The notes under the pieces are model-generated. The model searched no databases. It saw only the letters and a list, made by a program, of their open reading frames with translations, and had not been told where the DNA came from. Source: Eimeria necatrix (Eukaryota; Apicomplexa; Conoidasida; Eucoccidiorida; Eimeriidae). Taken from it: a stretch of 64,000 bases of DNA. Below are positions 50,801 to 60,240 of this stretch, piece after piece. The stretch lies in the NCBI RefSeq assembly GCF_000499385.1, contig NW_013651690.1, positions 62,001-126,000 on the forward strand, in the 5' to 3' direction. Every line of letters starts with the position of its first letter. Within the stretch, counting starts at the first letter, position 1. A program made the position numbers and the translations under genes.

Positions 50801-51655
50801 TGGCTTTACATAATGTCTTCAGCTTCTGCACAAGTTCTTCGCAAATGACCTGCGAAGTTTCACAACCCAACACTCCAGATTTCCATCAGTGCCACCAGTT
50901 TCTGCTGCTCGCGCTGCCTCCCATGTTGTTCATGCCTTCCCTGCTGCTGCTATTTCTCCACTGTCGCTGCTGTCGTTTGCTCTAACACTTTGCTGCTGCT
51001 GCTGCTGCTGCTGCGGCTGCTGCTGCTGCTGGAAACTTGGCTGGCGCGAGTCTTTGCCAGTCCATCTGTGCACTCCTCTGCAGTGATCTTTTGCTGGCGC
51101 AGCTCAGTAACAAACAGCTAAACGGGTCTTAATAAGCTCTGCAGCTACAAGACTGAAAGCCAAGAGCAGCAAAAACTTGAATGGGACTTTACCAGCGCCT
51201 CGGGCTCTTCGTTCGCCAGCCCCACGTCCACCAGAAAGGGGCCGATCAGCTCGTTCGCCTCCTCCGCTGTCTTCGGCAACTCCGCCTGCAGCATGCCTGC
51301 AGAGTCGAAGACAGAATCGGAGAAGACACTGACAAGGAGCAGCTGCAGTGCTGCAGCAGCCCGCAGTGCAGCAGCAGCGCGCAGTGCAGCAGCAGCGCGC
51401 AGTGCAGCAGCAGCCCGCAGTGCAGCAGCAGCCCGCAGTGCAGCAGCAGCGCGCAGTGCAGCAGCAGCGCGCAGCGCAGCAGCAGCCCGCAGTGCAGCAG
51501 CAGCCCGCAGTGCAGCAGCAGCGCGCAGTGCAGCAGCAGCAGCAGCAGCAGCGCAGCAAATTACCAACGAGGTACTCCGCCGTCGTTGGCTCCAGCTTTC
51601 CCTGTGTCACTTCTTGCAGAATTTCACTGACAGCTTCCTCTGTAGGCCCCGCCAT
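44823..51655 (-). CDS. ABC-F subfamily ATPase, GCN20/ABCF3-like, multi-exon
   Basis: ABC-F proteins are soluble twin-ATPase factors. GCN20/ABCF3 acts with GCN1 at ribosomes in eIF2-alpha stress signalling. Exons 1-10 are 51655-51565, 51296-51193, 50849-50768, 50598-50548, 50163-50024, 49876-49777, 49505-49397, 49151-49057, 48795-48697 and 48521-48406, all phase-consistent; the remainder runs to a TGA at 44823. ABC 1 has [27 protein letters not shown] and [10 protein letters not shown] linker near 47440-47270 is followed by ABC 2 with [30 protein letters not shown] and VVSHDSHLL. There is no membrane domain. The N-terminal helical region ([28 protein letters not shown]) is of GCN20/ABCF3 type. 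Intron 1 contains an 18-bp tandem array, and the intron after 48406 is GC-AG. Confidence 0.94.
51340..51555. repeat. 18-bp tandem array with four-unit higher-order pattern, in ABCF intron 1
   Basis: Ten units of GCAGCAGCAGC(C/G)CGCAGT lie in tandem and end in a pure CAG run. The variable base follows C,G,G,C,C,G,G,C,C,G, so the array has a 72-bp higher-order period. The array lies between a GTAAT donor (51564) and a CTCTGCAG acceptor (51297) whose phases agree, so it is intronic. Confidence 0.85.
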
Positions 51656-51713
51656 CCTCTGGACTTGTTGCTGCAGTCTTCAGCGAGTTCCCAGCTGCGG
51701 CCGCTCTCCCGCT

Positions 51714-51800
51714 AGGGTTTAGGGTTTAGGACTCAGCGTTTGGGGTTTGGGGTTTAGGGTTTAGGACTCAGCGTTTGGGGTTTGGGGTTTAGGGTTTAGC
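51714..51800. repeat. Degenerate telomere-like repeats (TTTAGGG with TTTGGGG variants)
   Basis: Two near-identical blocks of about 43 bp mix GGGTTTA heptamers, TTTGGGG variants and the spacer GGACTCAGCG. They begin two bases after the ABCF start region's upstream sequence at the TAGGG of 51714. Confidence 0.8.
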
Positions 51801-51862
51801 GCTTGCTGCCGGCGAGGCGCATCCCTCGCGCGCCCGGCTGCTCCGCTGGCCCGGCCTGCGCA

Positions 51863-51904
51863 GGGTTTAGGGTTTAGGGTTTAGGGTTTAGGGTTTAGGG
51901 TTTT
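51863..51904. repeat. Perfect interstitial telomere-like array (GGGTTTA)n
   Basis: Six uninterrupted heptamers GGGTTTA match the TTTAGGG-type repeat of coccidian telomeres. Because genes continue on both sides, this is interstitial and not a chromosome end. Confidence 0.9.
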
Positions 51905-52528
51905 CTCTGCAGAGTCGACTGGCCCCGCCCGCCTCCGGGTCTGAAGGCTGTCACAACGCAGCCACTAGGCTTGCTGCGATCCGCTCTAAGAAAAAAACTT
52001 CGGCGAAGTTTGTTTTTCCTTTTTCAAACATTAAAGAAAAAACTATTATTTCATTTCCCCAGAAGTCAGGCCAAGGGAGGCTGCGGCCTTCGGCGTTCGG
52101 GGCTGCAGCCCCACTCCGAGCCTGGCTGCAGCAAGCAGCAGCAGCTGCTTTAAAGTTAATTAAATTAAAACTTCTTTCAGCGCTGCATGCATTTGCTGCT
52201 GCTGCTGCTGCAGCAGCAGGACACACAAGGACTCTGCTGCACTATCTCTGCCTCTCTGCTGCTGAGAGCTTTCTGGAGCCACGTTGCATGCCTTTCTTGG
52301 CCTTGAAAAGGAGCCCAGTGCTTATTGAACTCTGGCAAATTCGTGAAAAATCGCCAAAACTTCTCTGTGCTGCAGTCCCAACTGTTGGCTGCTGCGCAGC
52401 CACTCTGTTCACATTATTCTCTAATTCTTTGCAGCAAAAGAAGCAATTCGTACTCAAGCTGCCACATCAAGACTCTGAACTTCTTTTTCCGCTTTCCAAC
52501 TCCGCCCCTGACATGCAGGCCGGTGTCC

Positions 52529-55184
52529 ATGGCCATCGCGCGGGCTCTGCAGCTCCGCCGGACGTGAGACAAGGCAGTGGGGAGGCAGCTGCTGGCAGTT
52601 TCAAAAATAATAAAATAAATGTGGATTGCTGTTCTTGTGACTTGGAAATATCCCCGTGACTCTGCGGCGAATCAGCTGCTGCAGCGGCGCCTCTTGTGCC
52701 TGCACACAGACGACTGGAGTGGCTCGCGCGGCGGCTGGCCCTCAGCGGCTGTTTGTCCCGGCATGAGGCTTTGGAGGCAATAAAACGAGGAAATGTGCAG
52801 GTCTGCTTTTTGCTGAGGTCTGGTTTTTGTGCAAAAAAGTGCAACTCGTCTTCTGCGCTCGAGTGCATTCAGGTGTATGGACAGCTGAGCCTGGAGCTGA
52901 ATGCACCGTCGCCACTGCCGTTGTCTTTTATTTACTTCTTCTAAATTGATCAAGAGTTAATTGACACGCGTTTAGAGGAAATTGAACCTTGAAGTTGGGA
53001 TTTCGGGATGTTCCGTTGTTTGCAGGTGGACGGGCAGACGGTGACTCGCGATGTGCAGATCTGTGACGAGGCTGAAATATCCTATTTGGGTGCGCCAACG
53101 TCTCTTTGTGTTAGCAAGTTTGTTCCCAACTTAGCTGCTTCCTTTTTCCATTGCTGCTGCTGCTAAGTGCTGCTGCTGCGCTGCAGGGAGGACCCTTCCC
53201 GCTGCTGCTGCGAGGCCTGCGCTCTTCGGCATGATCAAGCCGCCGCGAGTGGCGTGTACGTACACCACAAATGGACCAGGGCCTACTCTGAAGACGCTGC
53301 TGGCGCAGTGTCCATCAGTTCCTGAGTTTCCTCTGCGGGAAATAAAAAAGTACGAAAGCGAATTAATGCAGCAGAGACTGAGAGAAAGGGAAAGACTGAA
53401 GAAGGGGAACTGGACCGAGAGAAGAGAAGCCCGCGGCAGGCAAGAGAGCGGGACTTCAAATTTTTTGGAAGAATCGGATCTGAGGAGTCTTGAGGAAGAG
53501 GCTGATGATGGCAGCAGCAGCAAGAAAGGCAGCAGCAGCAGCAACAGCAGCAGCCCGTTGCACATCCCCGGCCACCTCATACCGGTGGTGAGTTTTGAAC
53601 TTTATTTCTTTTGCTTTCGAACGCAGAAAGTTTCTGCGAGTTGCTTTCGCCGCCGCGCACTGCAGCCGCGCGGTGTACGTACACCTGAACGCAGTGCCAC
53701 TCTGCAAAGTGGGACCTGCCTTTCCATCAGAATCATTTGCCACTTCAAGCTGAGGGTCTTGTGCTCCTGACCAACGACGGCGAGTTCGCGCATGCGCTGC
53801 GGAGTCCGGCCAACAAGATAGTGACTGTGGGGCGCAGCAGCTGCAGAGTTGCTTGGCAGCACTTAGGAGTTTTTTTGTTTTGTTTCGCGGAGTTGTTCTT
53901 TTCTTTTTGATTCCCTCAGTTGTTCTTTCCTTTTTATTCCCTCAGTTGTTCTTTTCTTTTTGCTTCCCCCATTTGTTTCTTTTCTTTTTCTTCCCTTAGT
54001 TGTTCTTTTCTTTTTATTTCCTCAGTTGTTCTTTTCTTTTTCTTCCCTCAGTTATTTTTTTCTTTTTCTTCCCTCAGTTGTTTCTTTTCTTTTTATTCCC
54101 TCAGTTATTTCTTTTCTTTTTCTTCCCTCAGTTATTTCTTTTCTTTTTCTTCCCTCAGTTATTTCTTTTCTTTTTCTTCCCTCAGTTATATTTTTCTTTT
54201 TATTCCCTCAGTTGTTTTTTTCTATTTATTCCCTCAGTTGTTTTTTTCAAGTGCTGGCTCTGCACAGGCCTACGACTTCAGAGTCAGCGGGCCCCTCCCC
54301 ACTGCGGGCCTGTGGCGCCAGTGGGCTTTGGGGGTGCGGAAAGAAGGAGTGAATTATGGCAGAGTTTGGGTGAGCAGTTCTGCTGCTAGTGGAGTTTGGG
54401 GTGTCTGTACACCGCGGCGCTGTGCGCAGGGCCCCGCGCCTGCGCGGGCCTTCAGATTTCACTTTCAGATTTCATTTTCAGATTTCATTTTCAGATTTCA
54501 TTTCCAGATTTCATTTTCAGTTTTCATTTTGCACTCTCCAACTCCGAATTGTTTTTCCTCAGGTGCAGCTTCTGCGGCCCTGCCCCTCCGGCGCGTGGCT
54601 GCGGGTGAGCTGCAGGGTTTGGAGGGAAGGACTTGGGGGTTTTATTTGGTTTGGATTCTTGGATTAGTTTCTTTTTCGAAAACTTAGTGAAAAATTGCTG
54701 TTTTGAATGCGAGTGTGAACAGCTCAAGCTGGTGGAGCCTCCAGGCGCGGACTTCCGGGCGCTGCTGGGCAGCTGCGGGCTGAGAGTGAGCAGCAGCAGA
54801 GTGCTGAGTTGTCTCGCAAGTGGCTGGCTGAGGGTTTGGGGTTTTCGAGGGTTTAGTGAGGGTTTGGGGTTTTCGAGGGTTTAGTGAGGGTTTGGGGTTT
54901 TGTTTCCGCAGATCCGGCGGACTCGGCTGCACTCCTTCGGGCCCTACTTGAGCTCCGCAGTGCCCCCCGAAACCCTCCTTCCGCTGTCTGTACACCCCGC
55001 GCTCCAGCACTTAGTGCCTCGCCAGAGGCCCCGCCTCTTGCTGGTTCCTGCAGAGGGGGAGGCCCAGCAGGCCATAGAGGCCACGCAGCACTTGAAGAGC
55101 CTCAAGGGCGGGGGCTTTCCGCTGGCGCGGCTGCTGAAGGAGAGTTCAGTCCTCGTCACAGCCGGCCGCTCACGGCTGCAGTGA
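52529..55184 (+). CDS. RsuA/RluB-family pseudouridine synthase homologue with S4 domain, catalytic Asp not present
   Basis: The family converts uridine to pseudouridine in rRNA. Nine exons join with matching phases: 52529-52563, 52710-52800, 53026-53089, 53187-53587, 53731-53820, 54268-54369, 54563-54604, 54723-54785 and 54912-55184, for 386 residues. An N-terminal S4 RNA-binding domain reads RLEWLARRLALSGCLSRHEA and VDGQTVTRD. The synthase fold follows: FGMIKPPRVACTYTTNGPGP, LVLLTNDGEFAHALRSP, AYDFRVSG, then a C-terminal RLHSFGPYL. A Ser/charged insertion (about nt 53350-53560) splits the core. Where active enzymes have GRLD before the LLLLTNDG strand, this protein has NHLP, so the catalytic Asp is Pro and the Arg is His. 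In-frame codons from 52325 could add a leader for an organelle. It is either inactive or a binding-only homologue. Confidence 0.87.
53890..54250 (+). repeat. Pyrimidine tandem array of 3'-splice-site-like units in an intron
   Basis: About 13 units of roughly 24 bp, consensus TTCTTTTCTTTTTCTTCCCTCAG, fill the intron between 53820 and 54268. Nearly every unit ends in CAG or TAG after a pyrimidine run, the form of a 3' splice site. The acceptor that restores the frame is the separate TCTGCACAG at 54267. Confidence 0.9.
54455..54532 (+). repeat. Short tandem repeat TTTCA(G/C)A(T) in an intron
   Basis: About six copies of a 13-bp unit close to AGATTTCATTTTC occur in the intron between 54369 and 54563. 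It is low complexity with no coding role. Confidence 0.75.
54835..54900 (+). repeat. Telomere-like degenerate repeat in the last intron of the pseudouridine synthase gene
   Basis: Units mixing GGGTTTGGGGTTTTCGA and GGGTTTAGTGA are repeated two to three times between the donor at 54786 and the acceptor at 54911. They resemble the degenerate heptamers at 51.7 kb and lie on the same strand. Confidence 0.75.
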
Positions 55185-55199
55185 GCGGGGCGGCAGCTC

Positions 55200-55400
55200 C
55201 GTGCATGCACTGCGCATGCACGGCGCATGCAACTCAGTGCATGCACCGGCGCTGCATGCACGGTGCATGCAACTCAGTGCATGCACTGGCGCTGCATGCA
55301 CCGCGCATGCACGGTGCATGCAACTCAGTGCATGCACCGGCGCTGCATGCACTGTGCATGCACGGTGCATGCAACTCAGTGCACGCACCGGCGCATGCAC
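55200..55400. repeat. GCATGC-rich palindromic satellite downstream of the synthase stop
   Basis: About four copies of a 50-60 bp unit follow the stop codon within 20 bp. The unit contains repeated TGCATGCA and GCATGC palindromes and the phrase CAACTCAGTGCATGCA. Open frames across it are artefacts of the repeat. Confidence 0.85.
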
Positions 55401-56420
55401 GGAGTTTGGTGCAGCATAGTTCGCCTTGCCCTGCAGCTCGCACTTCTCTTTACTTTTTGGCTGCTTCTGGCATTTGGGAATGTTAAAACCCGGACTCTGT
55501 GCAAAACCCTCGTAATCTTTTTTTTGCATGCAGTGGAGCTTCGCACTTGTTGCGAAATCGCAACCGTCGACTTCAATTTGTTGTTCGTTTTTGGTGTATG
55601 GGCGACGAATTCAGCCACAGTTTGTTCGTCGCGGAAAAATCTAGAACAAATAAAATATATTCAGATGGCCATAGCCTCTACTCAAATGCCAGTAGAAGCA
55701 GCAAGAAGTGGCCCAGGACATAGTTACGAAATCCGTAGGCGACAAGAGCAGCACTGCAGGACTCTGCTTACTCTGCAGCTTACAACTATTCATTTGCAAA
55801 TTGCAAATACTGAACTGAGCTTGAAAGAACCGCAGACACTGGCACTTGCGATGGGTAAGGTTTTCCTCTGTGCCATTTGAGGCGTCAGACGATATACAAA
55901 CAACGCGGTGTCTCAAAGGGTCGAAAATTGAATTTGTCGCCCATATGGCGCATGCATGCCAGACGCGGACAAGGGGGCCAGTGATTGCAAGGCGGTAAAA
56001 GTTTGTTGTCCGTAATTGCTTTTAATTGATGCTCTACTTCTCTTTTTGTGAAGGCAGTGAAAGTGCACCAGCCTTAGTCCGTAGACTTTCGTGCGTCTGC
56101 GCAGCACCGGAGTGTTTGGTTGTGTTCGGTACATCTCGTGAAAAGCCAGCCAATCAGCGCACGGCTTGCGCTGAGGAATGTCTTTAGAGAATAGAGTTGT
56201 TAGACTGGTTTCTGTTGTTCTGTGCATGCACTAGCGCCTTTTGCATTTTTCCTTTCCCCACTATGAACAGATGCCGGGCTTAAAACCTTGAGCAGTTTTC
56301 GCGATCGTTTACTACTACTAGTGGGAGGGTATATCTATCCGTATTTACAAAGAAATGAAATATTTCTTAGCTGACAAAGAAGTACTCAGGTTACCTACTG
56401 TTCTAAACGCCACACTCCCA
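55401..56420. other. Spacer before tRNA-Glu, no supported gene
   Basis: Frames at 55499-55880 (+) and 56227-55913 (-) lack domains and splice partners. The stretch has few repeats compared with its surroundings. Confidence 0.35.
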
Positions 56421-56492
56421 TCCGCCGTAGTCTAGGTGGTTAGGATACGCGGCTCTCACCCGCGCGACCCGGGTTCAAGTCCCGGCGGCGGA
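56421..56492 (+). tRNA. tRNA-Glu (anticodon CTC)
   Basis: The 72-nt sequence folds as a full cloverleaf. The acceptor stem pairs TCCGCCG with CGGCGGA, the anticodon stem pairs CGCGG with CCGCG around the loop CTCTCAC, and the T arm is CCGGGTTCAAGTCCCGG. The central triplet CTC reads GAG codons. The internal A box (TAGTCTAGGTGGTTA) and B box (GGGTTCAAGTCC) for RNA polymerase III are intact. There is no intron and CCA is not encoded, as expected for a nuclear gene. Confidence 0.97.
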
Positions 56493-56688
56493 ACTTCTGG
56501 ATTCCCTTCTACCTTGTCAATTTATTAATTAATTGTCCTTTTAAGTTCATTTCAGGTCAGCATTTATCTTTTTTCTCCTTTTGTGACACCGAACCCCAAA
56601 CAGCGAAGAAAGGTCTACAGAGCGAAAAGCCAAACCGTTATCTGCACTTTTTGTTCAAGTGCTGCACTTTTTGTTCAAGTGAGTCGAA

Positions 56689-58235
56689 CTAACGGGAAGG
56701 CTGTTCTTCCATAATTGATTTAAATTCTTTTTTGACGTATGCTGCACGTCCCAAGGCGGCGGAAATGCACATAAGCAGGACTAGCAGCATTTGTCTGTTG
56801 GAGCCACAGCTCCACCACACAGGCACAGCTGCAGCACTCTTTGAGCCCAGCCGATGCAGCAGCAGCAGCAGAGTCATCAAGGCAGCAATCTGCATGGCAT
56901 ATGAAGTCTGCGGGTCCTTAAAACTGGCTACCAGCGCCACCGTGCAGAACCACAAATACAGCAGACCCACCGCCAGCCTGCAGCACAGCACTCGTCATGA
57001 TTCTTTCTTTTTGCACCTCCAGCTAATGCTTGTCCATTCAATTGAATTAAAGAGAAAATGCGCCGCCTTTTCATATTCCAAACGCAGCAACTAACAGCAT
57101 CGCCGACAGCCGCACTCACCGCCAGTCCGTCACTGTCACCCCTCCGCCGGAAAGCGGCCCCACTCTGGCAATGCCAAATCCCCAGAAAGTTGCACTGGCC
57201 GCCTGAGCTAAGCAGAGGCAGCAAAACTGAGCATGGGGGGCCAAAAGTAACTCTAAAGAGGTCGGAGGCGCTGTGGCCAGCAAGAGCGCGAAGATTCCAT
57301 GGAGAGCGCACATGGACCGGGTGACGAGTTTCAAAGACCTGCAAATGCACCAAGAGCTTCGAGAAATAATATGAAGTAAAAAGGTAATTGTAGACGAAAA
57401 AAAACACAAAAGTGCCACTGATTAGTTATTCTTGTATCGGGAGGCCACCCACCTGGGCTCTGACTGGCGACGCGGGCCAATGCCCAGTTCCACCATGTAC
57501 AGGATCTGGCGGCAGTAGCCATCATAGGCCTCAAGAGATAAGAACTTTGTTTCTTCTTTGGGGGCGGAGTTTCCCAAACTTCTCCCGCAGTTTTGTCTCT
57601 GTTTCAGGAGATCGGCGAGACAAAAGGTTGCCTCTTCATCTTTCTTCAGAGAACCCGCAAGAGAACTTGAATGAATGCGCCGCGAGCAGCCACATTCATG
57701 AATAGAACTGAGAGGCAGACAGGCGTGGCTGTCTTTAGAAGAGAAAGCGGAGTCAAGGGGGCCCCGTCTTGCACTTGAAGTGTGAAAGCTACGAGAAACT
57801 GAAACTGAGTTGCACTTGCCACTGCGGCTGATCAAGCTGGCAGTGGGACTCAAACTAGAGCTCCAAAAAAGGGAAAAAAATGGCCAAGTCCGCGTCACAG
57901 ATGTCTTGGTTGAAATAGAAGATGCTAGCCGCCAGCAGCAGCGCGCCTGCAGCGAAGCAGCGGAATTCAAAACCATCGAGACTCTTCGAGTTTCTGGGGA
58001 AAGAAACACCAGAAGAGTCTTCTGGAAGTTTCGCAGCAAATGCAGAGCCTCTTAGTGGGCCCTTTTGCAGAAACTTGGCAGCTTTCTCGGCATTATAGCT
58101 GGAGGAAGAGCTGCCGCGGCTGTCGCTGGTGGAGCTCCCGCGGCTTCTCGGCTGCCGTTCTGGCCGCTGGCCGTTTGAGTTTAGAAAAAACTTTGCAAAT
58201 TGAAAATGAAGTAAATTCGCCGCGACATTGGCCAA
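56689..58235 (-). CDS. Unidentified membrane protein with about six TM segments, multi-exon
   Basis: No family is recognised. The start is taken at the ATG at 58235. After a Ser/Arg-rich N-terminus comes a hydrophobic segment near 57975-57905 (FEFRCFAAGALLLAASIFYF). Later exons hold AYDGYCRQILYMVELGIGPR near 57530-57455, two hydrophobic segments near 57320-57120 (SMCALHGIFALLLATAPP; QFCCLCLAQAASATFWGFGI), and three more in the last exon from about 56979 (LAVGLLYLWFCTVALVAS; AALMTLLLLLHRL; MLLVLLMCISAALGRAAYV) ending in TAG at 56689. Donors GTGGGT (57450 area) and GTGACG (57905 area) support splicing. Further exons may lie between 57900 and 57540. Confidence 0.6.
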
Positions 58236-58843
58236 TTATTTCCGCAAGAATTGCGACGGATCGACACCGGTGGCTTGGCGCGGTGTCTTGCGGGGGCTGC
58301 GGCTGCGGGTAGGGGGGGGAGCCGAAACTATTTCTGTTAAGGTTTTAAATGCCAAACTTTCGAGAAAAAAAGAATTAATATGAAGCAAATATTCCAAAAG
58401 TGGCAATATAGAAGCAAAAGATCGGGAGGCGCGGCTGTGTGCTCCGGATCCGCAAAGTTCTCGCTGGGGCTTGCTGCCGCCGCTCTTCTCTTCGCGGGAG
58501 GAAGCAGTTTCAGTTGCTCCTTCGTGTGGAAAGCTGCAATTTTGTGTTGTGTTTCGTTTAATGGGACGAACTGCACATCTAGTTTGTCGCAGTGAGCGAG
58601 CTTTGCTGCTGTGTCCCCGTCTCGCTGCTGCTGCTTCCCAACCCCCGTGTGCAGCTGCTGCACCTCAGCAGCAGCAGCGCTTCCCGCTGCAAGTTTCTCT
58701 CTAAGTCCGCAGCAGCAGCAGCAGCAGCAGCAGCACCCCCTTGTCTTCTGCGTTGTTTGTTTCCGCAGCGGCTTGTGTTGAGGCGCGTGGCTCTGCGCCA
58801 ACTAACCCCAGTAGATCTATTTGATTATTTTTTGTTCTTCAAA
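58236..58843. other. Spacer between divergent membrane-protein and TECR genes
   Basis: The spacer contains a (CAG)n run at 58708-58732 and clustered CTGCTG motifs. An open frame that runs through 58592 into the TECR exon is upstream sequence read without a supported start, so the TECR start is placed at 58844. Confidence 0.45.
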
Positions 58844-60206
58844 ATGAAGCTCTACCTCAAAAAGAGAAGTGGCAAGTTCCTGGACGCCTGCGAGGTCTCC
58901 GACGAATGCACAGTCGAAGAGTTCAAGCAGCACTTCTACAAGAAGTGTGAGTTGTCTTCTTTTGCTGCAGCAGTCTCTTCTTTTGCTGCAGCAGTCTCTT
59001 CCTTTGCTGCAGCAAAGCCCAACGCAAGTGCAGCATTAACAGCAGCAACTAACAGTGCTTTGGACTTCAAATTTGCTTCGCTGCTGCCCCCAAACGGGAC
59101 GCGCAAACACTCGCAGGTCTTCACTTCTTCCGGAGTGGCTGCTTGTCTTCTGGCTTGTTTCTGTTTGCTGCTGCTCTTATGCAATGCCTATCAGTCTTTA
59201 GTGCTGCTGCGTGCTGCACCTGACACAAGGGAGGCCCCTGCTGCGCATATTGCCCAGCAGCTGCAGCAACACACGCATGCTGCGCGCTTGCTGCTGCGCT
59301 GCTGCTGCTGCTGCTGCGCTGCGGCCACTGCTGCTGCGCTGCGGCCACTGCTGCTGCTCGGAAGCGGTGTGTCCCTTTCTGCTGCAGATAGGTACTACCC
59401 GGAGAGGCAGTGGTGGACTGTGGGCCAGCCCCAGGGGCCGGCTCTGCGGGGTGATGGTCTGTTGACGAGCTTTGGGGTGCAGGACGGCGAGACGCTGTTC
59501 TTCAAGGATCTCGGTGGGTTGCTGCAGCTGTAAGAGTCTGAAGGGATTAAAAATGTGTTTCTAATTCAGTGGAGGCAGCTGCAAGTCTTCATTGTCCGCC
59601 GTTGTGCCGGATCGCACGAAGTTGAATTGGCTCGGGTTTGGGAGGCCGCAGGTGTACGTACAGCTGGTGGCGTCTTCAGGTGTACAGATTTCCTGGCGGT
59701 TGGTCTTCGTTCTCGAGTATTTGGGGCCGCTTTTTATATTTCCAGCATTTTATTTCTTTCCTTCGGTTTTCTACGGAGAGAAAAATGCGCCGCCTAAGAA
59801 CCTGACACAGACGTGAGGCAGCGGGGTCCCGTGGCTCTCCGGGAGCAGCAGATTCGGATTTTCTGCAGTTTTGAATTTCACGAATTGTTTCTCAAATGAA
59901 CAAAACACATTTCTAATCAACTTAAAGTGCTGCCGGACGCTGCAGTTTGCAACTCCAGCCAAAAAGAAGTGGCGCATTCCCCGAACTGCACTGCAGCAGC
60001 TTTTCTAGTAAACCTGCGAAGGCTGCGCAGTCTCTGCTGCTGCTGCGGCCCCTAACGAGTCCCTTTTGTGCTAATCTTTTGCTGCTGCGGCGGCCCCCAA
60101 CGGGTCCCTTTTGTGGTATTCTGTTGCTGCTGCTGCGGGCGACAAGGGGCGGTTTGCGTTGCGTATTGCTGCTGCTGCGGCGGCGGCGGGCGGCTCCGAG
60201 TGCGCT

Positions 60207-60240
<34 letters not shown>

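Larger units (their letters stand above)
51656..52528. other. Spacer between divergent ABCF and pseudouridine synthase genes
   Basis: The spacer holds the telomere-like repeats, a CTG/CAG palindromic run near 52195-52218, and the start regions of both flanking genes. In-frame codons upstream of 52529 reach back to an ATG at 52325 and could add a leader to the synthase. No other gene is seen. Confidence 0.5.

Noticed and set aside
51145..51722. Long frames coding poly-Ala, poly-Cys, or Gln/Pro/Val repeats on both strands
   Set aside because: They are readings of the 18-bp array in ABCF intron 1. A GTAAT donor and CTCTGCAG acceptor with matching phase remove it and restore a GCN20-like N-terminus.
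51863..51904. Chromosome end (true telomere)
   Set aside because: Conserved genes continue on both sides, and there are only six heptamers.
53920..54687. 255-codon frame of Phe/Leu/Ser/Pro repeats, looking like a membrane protein
   Set aside because: It is the pyrimidine array in an intron read as codons. Its 3' part overlaps synthase exon 6 in a different frame from the conserved one.
55227..55880. 217-codon Cys/His/Met-rich frame
   Set aside because: Its first part is the GCATGC satellite and its second part has no domain or splice support.
58592..59533. 313-codon frame covering TECR exons 1 and 2 as one protein
   Set aside because: It runs through intron 1 repeats. Splicing 58944 to 59392 gives the conserved FYKKYYPERQ join, and the true start is the ATG at 58844.
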